The notes below the pieces were generated by a model. The model searched no databases. It had not been told where the DNA came from and saw nothing but the letters and a program-made list of their open reading frames with translations. A stretch of DNA of 64,000 bases from Streptomyces sp. NBC_01260 (lineage in GTDB: Bacteria; Actinomycetota; Actinomycetes; Streptomycetales; Streptomycetaceae): assembly GCF_036226405.1 (NCBI RefSeq), contig NZ_CP108464.1, positions 558,001 through 622,000 of the forward strand, read 5' to 3'. A program made the position numbers and the translations under genes. Below are positions 31,541 to 40,450 of the stretch, piece by piece. Position 1 is the first letter of the stretch; each line of letters begins with the position of its first letter.

Positions 31541-33982
31541 GTGCAACTGAGCAGAAGGACCCTTCTCGCCGCGAGTGGCGCCACGGCCGTCGGCGCGGCG
31601 CTCGCCCCGACGGCGGGCGCCGCACAGGCCGCGGCCCCGGAACAGGCGGCAGGCACCGCACCGGATACCCGACCGATCGCGGACCAGGACTTCGACGGGC
31701 CCCTCCTGCGGGCGGAAACCCTGATCACCGGAGGCGGGTTCGACCCGTCCGACCCCGACTACGCCGCCGCCCTCGCGGCCCTGGACAGCGCGGCGAAGGA
31801 GCTGTGGGACACCCTGGACCGCAGCGCCGGACGCACCGCGCTGTGGGCCGACCTCTCCCCCGTCACCGATCCGGGCAACTTCGGGCAGAGCTACACCCGG
31901 CTGCGCACCCTCGCGACCGCGTGGGCCACGCCCGGCGCCTCTCTGGCAGGTGACGCGGCGACCGCCGACGCCCTGCTCGGCGCGCTCCGCTTCACCTACG
32001 ACACCGCCTACCACCCGCAGGCGGGCGAGAGCGGCAACTGGTGGTTCTGGGAGATCGGCGCTCCCCGTGCGCTGATGGACTGCTGCGTCCTGCTGCGCGG
32101 GCTGCTGTCCGGCGGCGATCTCACGGACTATCTGGGCGTCGTCGACCGGTTCTGCCCCGACGCGGACCGCCGGACCAACTCGCCCACGCTCTCCGAGACG
32201 GGTGCCAACCGCACCGACAAGGCCGTGATCGTGGCGCTGCGCGGACTGCTCGGCAGGGACGGGGACAAGCTGGCGTCGGCCCGTGACGCGCTCTCCGACG
32301 TGCGCGACTCTGGCCGCAACAGCCTTTTCCGCTATACGAGTTCGGGTGACGGCTTCTACGAGGACGGCTCGTTCGTCCAGCACGACGTGGTCGCGTACAC
32401 CGGCTCGTACGGCACCGTGCTGCTCGGCGGTGCGGCCTGGCTGATCTCGCTCCTGGCGGATTCCCCGTGGGCGGTCGCCGACCCGAAGGTGTCGGTGATG
32501 TACGAGGCCGTGGAGCGGAGCTTCGCACCGGTGGTCTTCGACGGGCTGATGATGGACGCGGTGCGCGGGCGGGCCGTCTCACGGGAACGCGCGGGTGACC
32601 ACCGGGACGGCGCCGCGGCTGTCGCGGCGATCCTGCTGCTCGCGTCCGGAGCACCCGCCTCCTACGCGGACCGCTGGCGGCAGCTGGCCAAGGGCTGGCT
32701 GACCCGCAACCGCACCACCCCGTTCGCGGCTCTCGCCACACTGCCCCAACTGGCCCTGGCCAAGGCCGTGCTCAACGACCGGGACATCCGCACCGGGGCC
32801 CGTACGACGGGCAGCTTCGTCCTCGCCGACATGGACCGCGTGGTACACCGCCGCCCGGGCTGGGCCTTCGCGCTGTCACTGTCCTCGAAGCGGATCTCCG
32901 CGTACGAGGCGGGCAACGGCGAGAACCTGCACGGCTGGTACACCGGTGACGGCATGACGTATCTGTACGTCGGCGACGGCCTCGGGCAGTTCAACGACGG
33001 CTTCTGGCCGACCGTCGATCCGTACCGGCTCCCCGGCACCACGGTCGACACCCGCCGGCGCGAAGATCTCGGCACCGGCGCCGGTACGTCCACCTACCGG
33101 CCGTCGAACACCGTCGCGGGCGGGGCCGTGCTGGACAGCCGGTACACGGTGGCCGCGATGGAGGTGATCGGCGCCCCGGGCAGCACGCTTCGGGCCAGGA
33201 AGTCGTGGTTCCTGCTGGACAACGCGGTGGTCTCGCTCGGCGCGGGCATCACCGCGAGCGACGGCCGGGCGGTCGAGACGATCGTCGAAAACCGCGGCCT
33301 CGGCGCGCGGGGCCGCAACCGGCTACTGGTCGACGGTGTTCCGCAGCCCGTGGAGCAGGGCCGGGCCGATGAGTTCGGCCGGGCCCGGTGGGCGCATCTC
33401 GACGGTGTCGGCGGCTATGTCTTCCCCGAGGGGGCCCCGCTGCACGCTCTGCGCGAGGAGCGCACCGGGACCTGGCGGGCCATCGACACGGGGGCGGACA
33501 CCAGTGGCAGCACCGATCCCGTCACCCGCCGCTATCTCACGCTCCGGCTGGACCACGGGATCTCGCCCACCGACGACGGCTACGCCTATGTGCTGCTGCC
33601 CGGCGCGTCGGCGGCCGCCACAGCGGTCTGGTCGCACTCCCGGCCGGTCCGGATCGTCGCCAACGACGCCGCCGCGCAGGCCGTGGAGGACCGCCGGGCC
33701 GGGCTGACCGCCGTGCACTTCTGGGGCGCCGGGTCCGCCGCCGGGATCACCTCGTCCGGCCCGGCGTCGGTGCTCGTGCGGCGAAGGGGCGCGCAGGTGT
33801 CCGTCGCGGTCGCCGACCCGGGCCGGACGCAGACCTCAGTGACGGTCGAACTCCCCTTCCGTGTGCGGTCGGTGGCGCAGTCCGATGCCACCGTGCGCGT
33901 CACTCCCGGCCGCAGGACCGTCGTCACGGTCGAGGCCGGCGGCTCCCGCGGCCACACCCACCGCACCGAACTCGTCCAGTAA
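31541..33982 (+). CDS. Polysaccharide lyase family 8 (hyaluronate/chondroitin/xanthan lyase type)
   Basis: An 813-residue secreted lyase with a Tat signal (SRRTLLAASGATAVGAAL). The alpha/alpha-toroid catalytic domain (about 50-400) keeps the family residues GANRTDKA (Asn223) and VQHDVVAYTGSYG (His281 and Tyr290, the nine-residue spacing of PL8); NWWFWEIGAPRAL forms the aromatic patch. Beta-sandwich domains follow (about 430-800; YLYVGDGLGQFNDGFWPTVDPYRLPGTT). It cleaves uronic-acid polysaccharides by beta-elimination. Hyaluronan, chondroitin and xanthan cannot be told apart by reading. GTG start at 31541. Confidence 0.92.
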   Translation: MQLSRRTLLAASGATAVGAALAPTAGAAQAAAPEQAAGTAPDTRPIADQDFDGPLLRAETLITGGGFDPSDPDYAAALAALDSAAKELWDTLDRSAGRTALWADLSPVTDPGNFGQSYTRLRTLATAWATPGASLAGDAATADALLGALRFTYDTAYHPQAGESGNWWFWEIGAPRALMDCCVLLRGLLSGGDLTDYLGVVDRFCPDADRRTNSPTLSETGANRTDKAVIVALRGLLGRDGDKLASARDALSDVRDSGRNSLFRYTSSGDGFYEDGSFVQHDVVAYTGSYGTVLLGGAAWLISLLADSPWAVADPKVSVMYEAVERSFAPVVFDGLMMDAVRGRAVSRERAGDHRDGAAAVAAILLLASGAPASYADRWRQLAKGWLTRNRTTPFAALATLPQLALAKAVLNDRDIRTGARTTGSFVLADMDRVVHRRPGWAFALSLSSKRISAYEAGNGENLHGWYTGDGMTYLYVGDGLGQFNDGFWPTVDPYRLPGTTVDTRRREDLGTGAGTSTYRPSNTVAGGAVLDSRYTVAAMEVIGAPGSTLRARKSWFLLDNAVVSLGAGITASDGRAVETIVENRGLGARGRNRLLVDGVPQPVEQGRADEFGRARWAHLDGVGGYVFPEGAPLHALREERTGTWRAIDTGADTSGSTDPVTRRYLTLRLDHGISPTDDGYAYVLLPGASAAATAVWSHSRPVRIVANDAAAQAVEDRRAGLTAVHFWGAGSAAGITSSGPASVLVRRRGAQVSVAVADPGRTQTSVTVELPFRVRSVAQSDATVRVTPGRRTVVTVEAGGSRGHTHRTELVQ

Positions 33983-34021
33983 TCCGCCCCCTGAGCGTCA
34001 ATCCCAAGGAGCAGCGCCACC

Positions 34022-35947
34022 ATGTCCGTCGCCCCGCATCTGCAACTGCCGCCGACCGACCGGGTCCTGTCGTCACGTACAGGCTGGACCCGGGCGCACT
34101 GGGAGGCGACCGCCGACCGGATGCTGGACGCGCTGACGCCGTACGCCACACCCGGCTTCGCGCAGTACCGGCTGCCCGGCCGCGGCAGTTGGTCGGGGGT
34201 CGTCTCGGACGGTCTTGAGGGCTTCGCCCGGTCGTTCCTGCTCGCCGCCTGCCGGATCGCGGGCGCGGGCGGGGCGGTCGACCCCTCGCTGACCGAGCGC
34301 TACGCGGCCGGTCTCGCGGCCGGCACCGATCCCGGGAGCGGTGAGGCGTGGCCGCGCCTGACGGACTGCTCGCAGCAGATGGTGGAGGCGGCCTCGGTCG
34401 CGGTCGCCCTGCACGAGACCCGGCCGTGGATCTGGGACCGGCTGGACGCCGGGGTCCAGGAGCGGGTCGTCGACTGGTTCTCCGGGTTCGTCGGCGGTCG
34501 TACCTGGGACAACAACTGGCGGCTCTTCCAGGTGGTGTCCGAGCAGTTCCTCGCCTCCGTGGGGGCCCCGTACAGCCGGTCCGACATCGAGGGCGGACTG
34601 GACAGGATCGAGGACTGGTACGTCGGCGACGGCTGGTACACCGACGGGGACGGCCGCAATTTCGACTACTACGTCGGCTGGGCCATGCATCTGTACCCCC
34701 TGCTGTGGGCGCGGATCGCCGGGCCGGACGGCGACGGCGGACGGGCCGCGGTGTACCGGGAGCGGCTCAGCCGGTTCCTGGAGGACTACCAGCACTTCTT
34801 CGGGTCCGACGGCGCCCCGGTCCACCAGGGCCGTTCGCTCACGTATCGTTTCGCCGCGCTCGCCCCCGTATGGATGGGCGCGCTCGCCGACTGCACGCCG
34901 CTGGCGCCCGGCCTGACCCGCCGGCTCGCCTCGGGCACACTGCGGCACTTCGCGGAGCGCGGGGCGCCGGACGAGCGGGGGCTGCTGACGCTCGGCTGGT
35001 ACGACACCTTCCTGCCGACCACCCAGCCGTACTCGGGACCGGCCTCCCCGTACTGGGCGAGCAAGGGCTTCCTCGGGCTGCTGCTTCCGGCGGACCACGC
35101 GGTGTGGACGGAGCGTGAACTACCGTTGCCTGTCGAGGAGTCCGACACGTACACCGCTCTGCCCGCGCCGGGCTGGCTGCTGCACGGCACCCGGCACGAC
35201 GGGATCGTCCGGCTGGTCAACCACGGCAGCGACCACAATCCACCCGCGCCCGCCCCGGCCGACGCCGATCCGGACCTGGGTGCGGGCGAGGACGACCCGC
35301 ACTACGCGAAGCTCGGGTACTCGACGGCGACCGCGCCGGAGTCCGCGCCGCACGCCCTGGCCCGTACCGTCGACGGTCACCTGGCCCTGGTCGCCCCGGA
35401 CGGCACCCCGTCGCGGCGCCGCCGGATCCATCCGCTGCGCTGCGAGGACCGTGTCGCCGCGTCCTGGTCGGCGGCGCGGCTGCCGGGTGACGAGCGCGCG
35501 TACCGGATCGGGACGACGAGCGTGCTGCACGGCCCGTGGGAGATCCGGGTGCACCGGGTCGAGTCGCCGGAGGGCGCGGTGGTCCGGGAGGGCGGCCACG
35601 CGGTCGCCGACCGGACGAGCCCGTTCGCCTCGTCGGGGCCGGACTGGGCGCTCGCCCGTACGGCCGAGGGGCTGACCAGCGCGGTGGTCGCGCTGTACGG
35701 GTGGGACGGCGGCGCCGACGGGGCGGCGGTGGCCCGCGATGTGGAGTCCAACGCGTACGGACCGCACTCGGCGGTCCCGTATCTGCGCAGCGCACCGCAT
35801 CCGGGCGGCCGGAGCGTTCATGTGTCGCTCGCCGTGCTGTCCCGCGGCAGTGTCCATCCGGAGGCGCTCCGTACGGCGGTGCGCGTGCGGGTGGACGGCG
35901 ACGCGGTCGTCCTGACCTTCCTGGACGGGAGCCGGGTCGAGGTCTGA
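34022..35947 (+). CDS. DUF2264 domain-containing protein
   Basis: The 641 residues contain a DUF2264 alpha/alpha-barrel N-terminal domain (YRLPGRGSWSGVVSDGLEGFARSFLLAA, TWDNNWRLFQVVSEQFLASVG, DGWYTDGDGRNFDYYVGWAMHLYPLLWAR) and a beta-rich C-terminal part. There is no signal peptide, so it should act inside the cell. The barrel resembles unsaturated glucuronyl-hydrolase folds, and its place right behind a PL8 lyase suggests processing of unsaturated disaccharides; that role is inference. ATG 34022 follows AAGGAG, 39 bp after the lyase. Confidence 0.85.
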   Translation: MSVAPHLQLPPTDRVLSSRTGWTRAHWEATADRMLDALTPYATPGFAQYRLPGRGSWSGVVSDGLEGFARSFLLAACRIAGAGGAVDPSLTERYAAGLAAGTDPGSGEAWPRLTDCSQQMVEAASVAVALHETRPWIWDRLDAGVQERVVDWFSGFVGGRTWDNNWRLFQVVSEQFLASVGAPYSRSDIEGGLDRIEDWYVGDGWYTDGDGRNFDYYVGWAMHLYPLLWARIAGPDGDGGRAAVYRERLSRFLEDYQHFFGSDGAPVHQGRSLTYRFAALAPVWMGALADCTPLAPGLTRRLASGTLRHFAERGAPDERGLLTLGWYDTFLPTTQPYSGPASPYWASKGFLGLLLPADHAVWTERELPLPVEESDTYTALPAPGWLLHGTRHDGIVRLVNHGSDHNPPAPAPADADPDLGAGEDDPHYAKLGYSTATAPESAPHALARTVDGHLALVAPDGTPSRRRRIHPLRCEDRVAASWSAARLPGDERAYRIGTTSVLHGPWEIRVHRVESPEGAVVREGGHAVADRTSPFASSGPDWALARTAEGLTSAVVALYGWDGGADGAAVARDVESNAYGPHSAVPYLRSAPHPGGRSVHVSLAVLSRGSVHPEALRTAVRVRVDGDAVVLTFLDGSRVEV

Positions 35948-35988
35948 CCGGCGCCGGCGGGCTCCGGGCCTCGGCCGGCGGCCCGGGC

Positions 35989-36576
35989 TCAGATTCCGAT
36001 GCTGTTGTCCTCCCGGCGGTGGATGTGCCCGATCAGCTCCTGCGCCAGGGACTTGATCGTGTCGAGCCCGGCCCGCCCCCACGCGCGGGGCACGGTGTCC
36101 ACGGCGCAGACGGCGCCCAGGGCGATCCCCGTGCGGTCGATGAGCGGCGCCCCGAGGTAGGAGCGGATGCCTATGTCGTCGACGACCGGGTTCCCGGCGA
36201 ACCGCGGATAGTCGCAGACGTCCTCCAGGACCAGCGCCCTGCGCCGCACCACGACGTGCGGGCAGTAGCCGTGGTCGAGGGCCATATAGCGGCTGCTGCG
36301 GCCACTGCCCGCCGCCGTGGCTCCCAGGTCGGCGCCCTTGCGGATGCCTGCCGGGGTGTGCAGCCCGGCGTAGAACTGCCGGTTGCCGTCGATGAAGTTG
36401 ACCATCGAGAAGGGCACGTCGGTCACTTCGGCCACCCGGTCGGCGAAGGCGTCGAAGTTGTCGAACGAGGCGTCGGACCGCTCCCCCAGGCCGAGGCTGC
36501 GCAGCCGCTGGGTCCGGACGGGGGCGTCGCTGTCGACGGGGGTCAGCAGCATCCGCCCGATGGCGTGCGGGATCAC
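35989..36576 (-). CDS. GAF-domain protein of the conservon
   Basis: A 195-residue protein that is almost entirely one GAF domain (about 30-185; FDAFADRVAEVTDVPFSMVNFID, YMALDHGYCPHVVVRRRALVLEDV, GIRSYLGAPLIDRTGIALGAVCAVD). The CPHVV/VCAVD pattern is common in Streptomyces GAF sensor proteins next to conservons. It starts with GTG inside the stop of the GTPase gene (GTGA), so it is the fifth member of the operon and probably a ligand or redox sensor feeding the module. Confidence 0.85.
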   Translation of the reverse strand: MIPHAIGRMLLTPVDSDAPVRTQRLRSLGLGERSDASFDNFDAFADRVAEVTDVPFSMVNFIDGNRQFYAGLHTPAGIRKGADLGATAAGSGRSSRYMALDHGYCPHVVVRRRALVLEDVCDYPRFAGNPVVDDIGIRSYLGAPLIDRTGIALGAVCAVDTVPRAWGRAGLDTIKSLAQELIGHIHRREDNSIGI

Positions 36577-37349
36577 GTACGGACTCCGAAACTGCCGTGT
36601 CCGGAGAGCGGGGCAGGCTCGGCGGTGGCATTGATGAGGTGCTGGACGAGGGTGACCAGCGCGCCGGTTCCCGAGCTGGCGATCCGGGCGTCGCACAGGA
36701 CGACCGGTACGGCGGGTGCCAGATCGAGCGCGGCCCGTACCTCCTGGGGGCCGTAGCGGAAGGCGCCGTCGAACTCGTTGACGGCGACGATGAATCCGAT
36801 GCCGCGCCGCTCGAAGAAGTCGACGGCCGCGAAGCACTCCTCCAGCCTGCGGGTGTCTGCGATGACCACCGCTCCGAGCGCGCCCTGGGAGAGCTCGTCC
36901 CACATGAACCAGAAGCGTTCCTGGCCGGGTGTGCCGAACAGATAGAGCACATGCTGCTCGTCCAGCGTGATGCGCCCGAAGTCCATGGCCACCGTGGTCG
37001 AGGTCTTGGACTCGATGCCTTCGAGGCTGTCGGTCGCCGCGCTGACCTGGGTCAGCAGCTCCTCCGTACTCAGCGGTGCGATCTCGCTGACCGCGCCGAC
37101 GAAGGTGGTCTTGCCGACACCGAACCCGCCCGCCACCAGCACCTTGAGCGCGACGGGAAAACCCTCGGGACTGCCGGGTGCTTCCGCGTACCCGAGGGAG
37201 CCGGGGGCTTCCGCGTACCCCCCGTTCCCCGGGGCCTCGGCGTGACCAGCGATCCCGGGGCCCTCCGCATAGCCGACGTTTCCGGGGCTCCCGGTCCCCG
37301 CGTACGGGGCGGAGCTGTCGAAACCGTCAGAGCTGTCGTCGTAAGCCAT
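36573..37349 (-). CDS. cvnD: Conservon GTP/ATP-binding protein CvnD with a repeat-bearing N-terminus
   Basis: The 258-residue small GTPase-like protein has a P-loop AGGFGVGKTTFVGAV (73-87), a switch/G3 region YLFGTPGQERFWFMWDEL and a G4-like NEFDGAF. Conservon GTPases associate with the membrane and the roadblock protein in a G-protein-like relay. Unusual here is a 62-residue N-terminal extension with four tandem 9-residue repeats of the pattern GxxG(Y/H)AE(A/G)P (residues 23-58). The ATG at 37349 overlaps the CvnC gene end by 23 bp. Confidence 0.93.
   Translation of the reverse strand: MAYDDSSDGFDSSAPYAGTGSPGNVGYAEGPGIAGHAEAPGNGGYAEAPGSLGYAEAPGSPEGFPVALKVLVAGGFGVGKTTFVGAVSEIAPLSTEELLTQVSAATDSLEGIESKTSTTVAMDFGRITLDEQHVLYLFGTPGQERFWFMWDELSQGALGAVVIADTRRLEECFAAVDFFERRGIGFIVAVNEFDGAFRYGPQEVRAALDLAPAVPVVLCDARIASSGTGALVTLVQHLINATAEPAPLSGHGSFGVRT
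37176..37283 (-). repeat. Four 27-bp tandem repeats encoding GxxGYAEAP in cvnD
   Basis: The DNA coding for residues 23-58 of CvnD is a fourfold in-frame repeat with unit length 27 bp. Units differ at a few positions. Copy number could vary between strains without breaking the frame. Confidence 0.85.
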
Positions 37350-37704
37350 CGAGCACTGCCTCCAGCAGGGATCGGTCAGTGGGCATGTCATGGAAGGCGG
37401 GCGGGTGCGCGGTGACCGCTCCGCAGTCGACCAGGTCGGAGAGGAGCACCTTGGTGACGACCGCGGGCAGCCGCAGGTGTGCGGCGATCTCGGCCACCGA
37501 GGTGGGGCCGTCGCACAGTTCCAGCGCCACCGAGTGCTCGGGGCCGAGGTGGACCTGCGGAACGGTTCCGGTGGCCATCACCAGGGAGAGGAGGTCGAGC
37601 ACGGTGGTGGGACGGGTGCGGCCGCCGCTCACCGTGTACGGGCGGATGAGGCGCCCGGCCGCATCGTCGAGCAACGGCGCGTCCTGGGTGGCCGACACGC
37701 TCAC
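37327..37704 (-). CDS. cvnC: Conservon DUF742 protein CvnC
   Basis: A 125-residue DUF742 protein (RLIRPYTVSGGRTRPTTVLDLLSLVMATG, TSVAEIAAHLRLPAVVTKVLLSDLVDCGAV) with a winged-helix-like C-terminal half. The family is the third component of Streptomyces conservons and has no known enzymatic role. Its GTG at 37704 overlaps the CvnB stop by GTGA. Confidence 0.93.
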   Translation of the reverse strand: MSVSATQDAPLLDDAAGRLIRPYTVSGGRTRPTTVLDLLSLVMATGTVPQVHLGPEHSVALELCDGPTSVAEIAAHLRLPAVVTKVLLSDLVDCGAVTAHPPAFHDMPTDRSLLEAVLDGLRRQL

Positions 37705-38135
37705 AGCCCCGTGGCGCCCGTGACCCCGGCCGCCTGTCTGGTCGGGGTCATCAGGTAGGGCCGGACGCTCTTGACCAGCATGGTCATCTCGTAGCCCAGC
37801 ACGGCGGCATCGGCGTTCCGCCCGGCGAGCACGGCCAGACAGGTGCCGGAACCGGCGGTGGCGACGAAGAGCAACGTGGAGTCGAGTTCCACCACCACCT
37901 GGCGGACCTCCCCGTTGTCCCCGAACCGCGCCCCGGCACTGCGGCCGAGGGAGTACAGGCCGGCGGCCAGCGCCGCCATGTGGTCGGCGCTGTCGGCGTC
38001 CATGCCATGGAGGGATTTCACCAGCCCGTCGGCGGAGAGCAGGACCGCACTGCGGGTGTACGGCACGCGCTGTACCAGTCCGCTCAGCAGCCAGTCGAGG
38101 TCCGAGACCTGACCGGACGGCATATCGGTCGCCAT
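37701..38135 (-). CDS. cvnB: Conservon roadblock/LC7-domain protein CvnB
   Basis: A 144-residue roadblock/LC7 protein (LDWLLSGLVQRVPYTRSAVLLSADGLVKS, ADHMAALAAGLYSLGRSAGARFG, VELDSTLLFVATAGSGTCLAVL). Such proteins regulate the partner GTPase, as MglB does for MglA. It starts 7 bp after the CvnA stop and is coupled to CvnC. Confidence 0.93.
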   Translation of the reverse strand: MATDMPSGQVSDLDWLLSGLVQRVPYTRSAVLLSADGLVKSLHGMDADSADHMAALAAGLYSLGRSAGARFGDNGEVRQVVVELDSTLLFVATAGSGTCLAVLAGRNADAAVLGYEMTMLVKSVRPYLMTPTRQAAGVTGATGL

Positions 38136-38142
38136 GGTGCAT

Positions 38143-40056
38143 CTACTCCTTGGAGGTGTTCGCTTCGAGTGGGTCTTGATCGCTGTGGTACGAGCCGCCC
38201 CGGAGGAGTTCCCCGGGCGCCGTGGCGCCGCGGACCGGAAGCGGGTCCAGTGGTACCGCGGCAGCCGTCGCCGCTCCGGGAGCGGTCCCGGACCCGGCCC
38301 GCGATCCGGACCCCGGTTCGGGCTCCGATTCGGCACGGGCCTCGGCGAGGTCGATGCCGCGCCGGAAGGCGGCCACCAGGCCCGGGTCGTGCAGGGTGGG
38401 TGCGTCCTCGGTGCGCGGGACGGGAGCTTCCCTCAGCTGAGGGACCAGATGTTCCTGGTTGGCACGCCTGGGAAGCTGCGGCCGGCCCACCGTGCCGTGT
38501 ACGGCTCCGGGCTCCGGAGAGAGCGCAGGTGGCACGTCGTCCGCCGGCCGGACGCCGGGGCGGGCCTCGGCGGGCGTGGGCCGGTCGAGGCGCTCGGCGC
38601 GCAGCGGGAGCGGCGGTCCCTCGCTCTGACGCCGTGTCTGCTGCGGCGGCTGGTGCATCCGCGGCTGCTGGTTCGGCACGTACGGCCGGCGCTCCGGCTC
38701 CGGAGCGGGCGTCGGGCCCGGACCGAGGTCCCGGTGGGCGGCGGCCTCGTCCAGCGGCGGCGGGCGGTGCACGGGGCCGGGGGGCGGGGCCGGGGCGTGG
38801 CCGGCCCCGGCGGAGGCGTCGTCCTCGGCCCCGAGCAGGGACTGCGGAAGCACGAGCACGGCCTGTGTGCCACCGTAGATATTGCTCTGCAGCCGTACGG
38901 CGATGCCGTGTCTGCGGGCCAGCGAGGCCACCACGAACAGCCCGATCCGGCCGTCCTGGAGGAGCCGGGCGACATTGACCTGGTCGGGGTCGGCGAGCAG
39001 GGCGTTCATCCGCTTCTGCTCGTTGCCCGGCATACCGAGGCCCCGGTCCTCCACCTCCAGGGCGAGGCCCGCGGTGACGTGCTGGGCGCGCAGCAGTACC
39101 TGGGTCTGCGGGGCGGAGAACACCGTGGCGTTCTCCACCAGTTCGGCCAGGAGGTGGATCACGTCGGCCACGGCGTGCCCGCGCAGGGTGCCGTCGATCG
39201 GGGGCACGAGCTTGACCCGCGGATACTGTTCGACCTCGGCGATCGCCGAGCGCAGCACCTCGGTCATGGTGACCGGGTTGCTCCACTGCCGCCGGGAGAC
39301 GGCGCCGCCGAGGACCGCGAGGTTCTCGGCGTGGCGGCGGATCCGGGTGGCCAGGTGGTCGACGTGGAAGAGGCCCTTGAGCAGATCGGGGTCCTCGACC
39401 TCGTGCTCCAGCTCGTCGAGCAGCTGGATCTCGCGGTGCACGAGCGACTGCAGCCGGCGGGCGAGGTTGACGAAGACCTCGACCTTCTGGTCCTCGCCGG
39501 TGTGCTCCGAGAGCCGGGAGGCCTGCACGACGGCGGCCACGGCCCCTTCCTGCTGCCGGCCGAGCTCCTGTGCGAGCAGCTCGAAGGCGTCGCTGCCGGG
39601 GGCGCTGGGCTGCGGGGGCCGACGCGTGGGCACGGGTTCACCGTTGCGGAGCTGTTCCACCACCTGTTGCAGTTCGATCTGGCCCAGCGCGCTGGCCCTG
39701 CGCAGGGCGAAGCAGCGGCCGAGGACGGTGGTGGCGACGCGGTTGGCGGCGAGGAAGGCCGCCGCCACGGAGGCGGCCGCCAGCGCCCCGGCGGCGCCGA
39801 GCGCGGTCCAGAGCTCCGTGGACGGCGCGGTGCCGGTGGAGCGGACGGTGAGGATGACGGCTGCGGCGCCGGTCAGCAGGACGGCGACGGCCGGCAGCAC
39901 CGCGGTGCGCAGGAGTTGGGGGCGTATACGCGCCTCGGGGGACGGCTGGGCAGCGCGCGGTCTGGCCGCGGCCGAGTGGGAACGGGCACCCGGTCGGCCG
40001 TGCCGCCCGCCCTCTCGGCGTTCCGGTCGCGCTTCGGGTGCGCGAAGTTGAGACAT
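38143..40056 (-). CDS. cvnA: Conservon sensor-kinase-like protein CvnA
   Basis: About 637 residues: a basic N-terminus, two transmembrane helices (LLRTAVLPAVAVLLTGAAAVILTV and ALGAAGALAAASVAAAFLAA), a coiled region (QKVEVFVNLARRLQSLVHREIQLLDELEHEVED) and a HATPase_c domain (VIHLLAELVENATVFSAP; LEVEDRGLGMPG; GRIGLFVVASLARRHGI). The C-terminal tail of about 200 residues is rich in Pro, Arg and Ala. It would act as the membrane receptor of the relay. ATG 40056 is preferred; a GTG at 40107 would add 17 residues. Confidence 0.9.
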   Translation of the reverse strand: MSQLRAPEARPERREGGRHGRPGARSHSAAARPRAAQPSPEARIRPQLLRTAVLPAVAVLLTGAAAVILTVRSTGTAPSTELWTALGAAGALAAASVAAAFLAANRVATTVLGRCFALRRASALGQIELQQVVEQLRNGEPVPTRRPPQPSAPGSDAFELLAQELGRQQEGAVAAVVQASRLSEHTGEDQKVEVFVNLARRLQSLVHREIQLLDELEHEVEDPDLLKGLFHVDHLATRIRRHAENLAVLGGAVSRRQWSNPVTMTEVLRSAIAEVEQYPRVKLVPPIDGTLRGHAVADVIHLLAELVENATVFSAPQTQVLLRAQHVTAGLALEVEDRGLGMPGNEQKRMNALLADPDQVNVARLLQDGRIGLFVVASLARRHGIAVRLQSNIYGGTQAVLVLPQSLLGAEDDASAGAGHAPAPPPGPVHRPPPLDEAAAHRDLGPGPTPAPEPERRPYVPNQQPRMHQPPQQTRRQSEGPPLPLRAERLDRPTPAEARPGVRPADDVPPALSPEPGAVHGTVGRPQLPRRANQEHLVPQLREAPVPRTEDAPTLHDPGLVAAFRRGIDLAEARAESEPEPGSGSRAGSGTAPGAATAAAVPLDPLPVRGATAPGELLRGGSYHSDQDPLEANTSKE

Positions 40057-40327
40057 CAGCGTCCTCGGTACGTGGGGCCCCAGGAATCGGTATTCATGTG
40101 GTGGCACCTACGGTGGTCGGTCATTCTCGGATCATCAGCCGGGCGGGCCCTGCGAATATGAGCCCACCGTTGATCACCGGACACACACGGTAGTCGCCCA
40201 GGGCGAGTCCGCGACGGGCAGTTGTGGAACTTGCCCGCCATCCGTCCCGCTCTGGTATGACCTCTCGCACAAGCGACCGATTAAGTGCGTCCGTCATGAG
40301 GGTCGGGGTCGCCGTCCACGGCGGTAC

Positions 40328-40367
40328 GCGACAAGCCCCCTCGATGGGTATCGAGGGGGCTTGTCGC
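40328..40367 (-). terminator. Strong hairpin terminator
   Basis: A perfect 18-bp inverted repeat (arms 40328-40345 and 40350-40367, core AAGCCCCCTCGAT) with loop GGGT. It lies about 85 bp downstream of the minus-strand esterase gene and upstream of the conservon, insulating the two. The rest of 40057-40450 should hold the conservon promoter; nothing else is seen. Confidence 0.9.
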
Positions 40368-40450
40368 GGCATCAGTAGGGCGAGCGATGTCCCGCTCCCC
40401 CGTACGGCCTGTCCGTCGGTCGGGAACCAGGACTCTGCGGGTCAATACAC

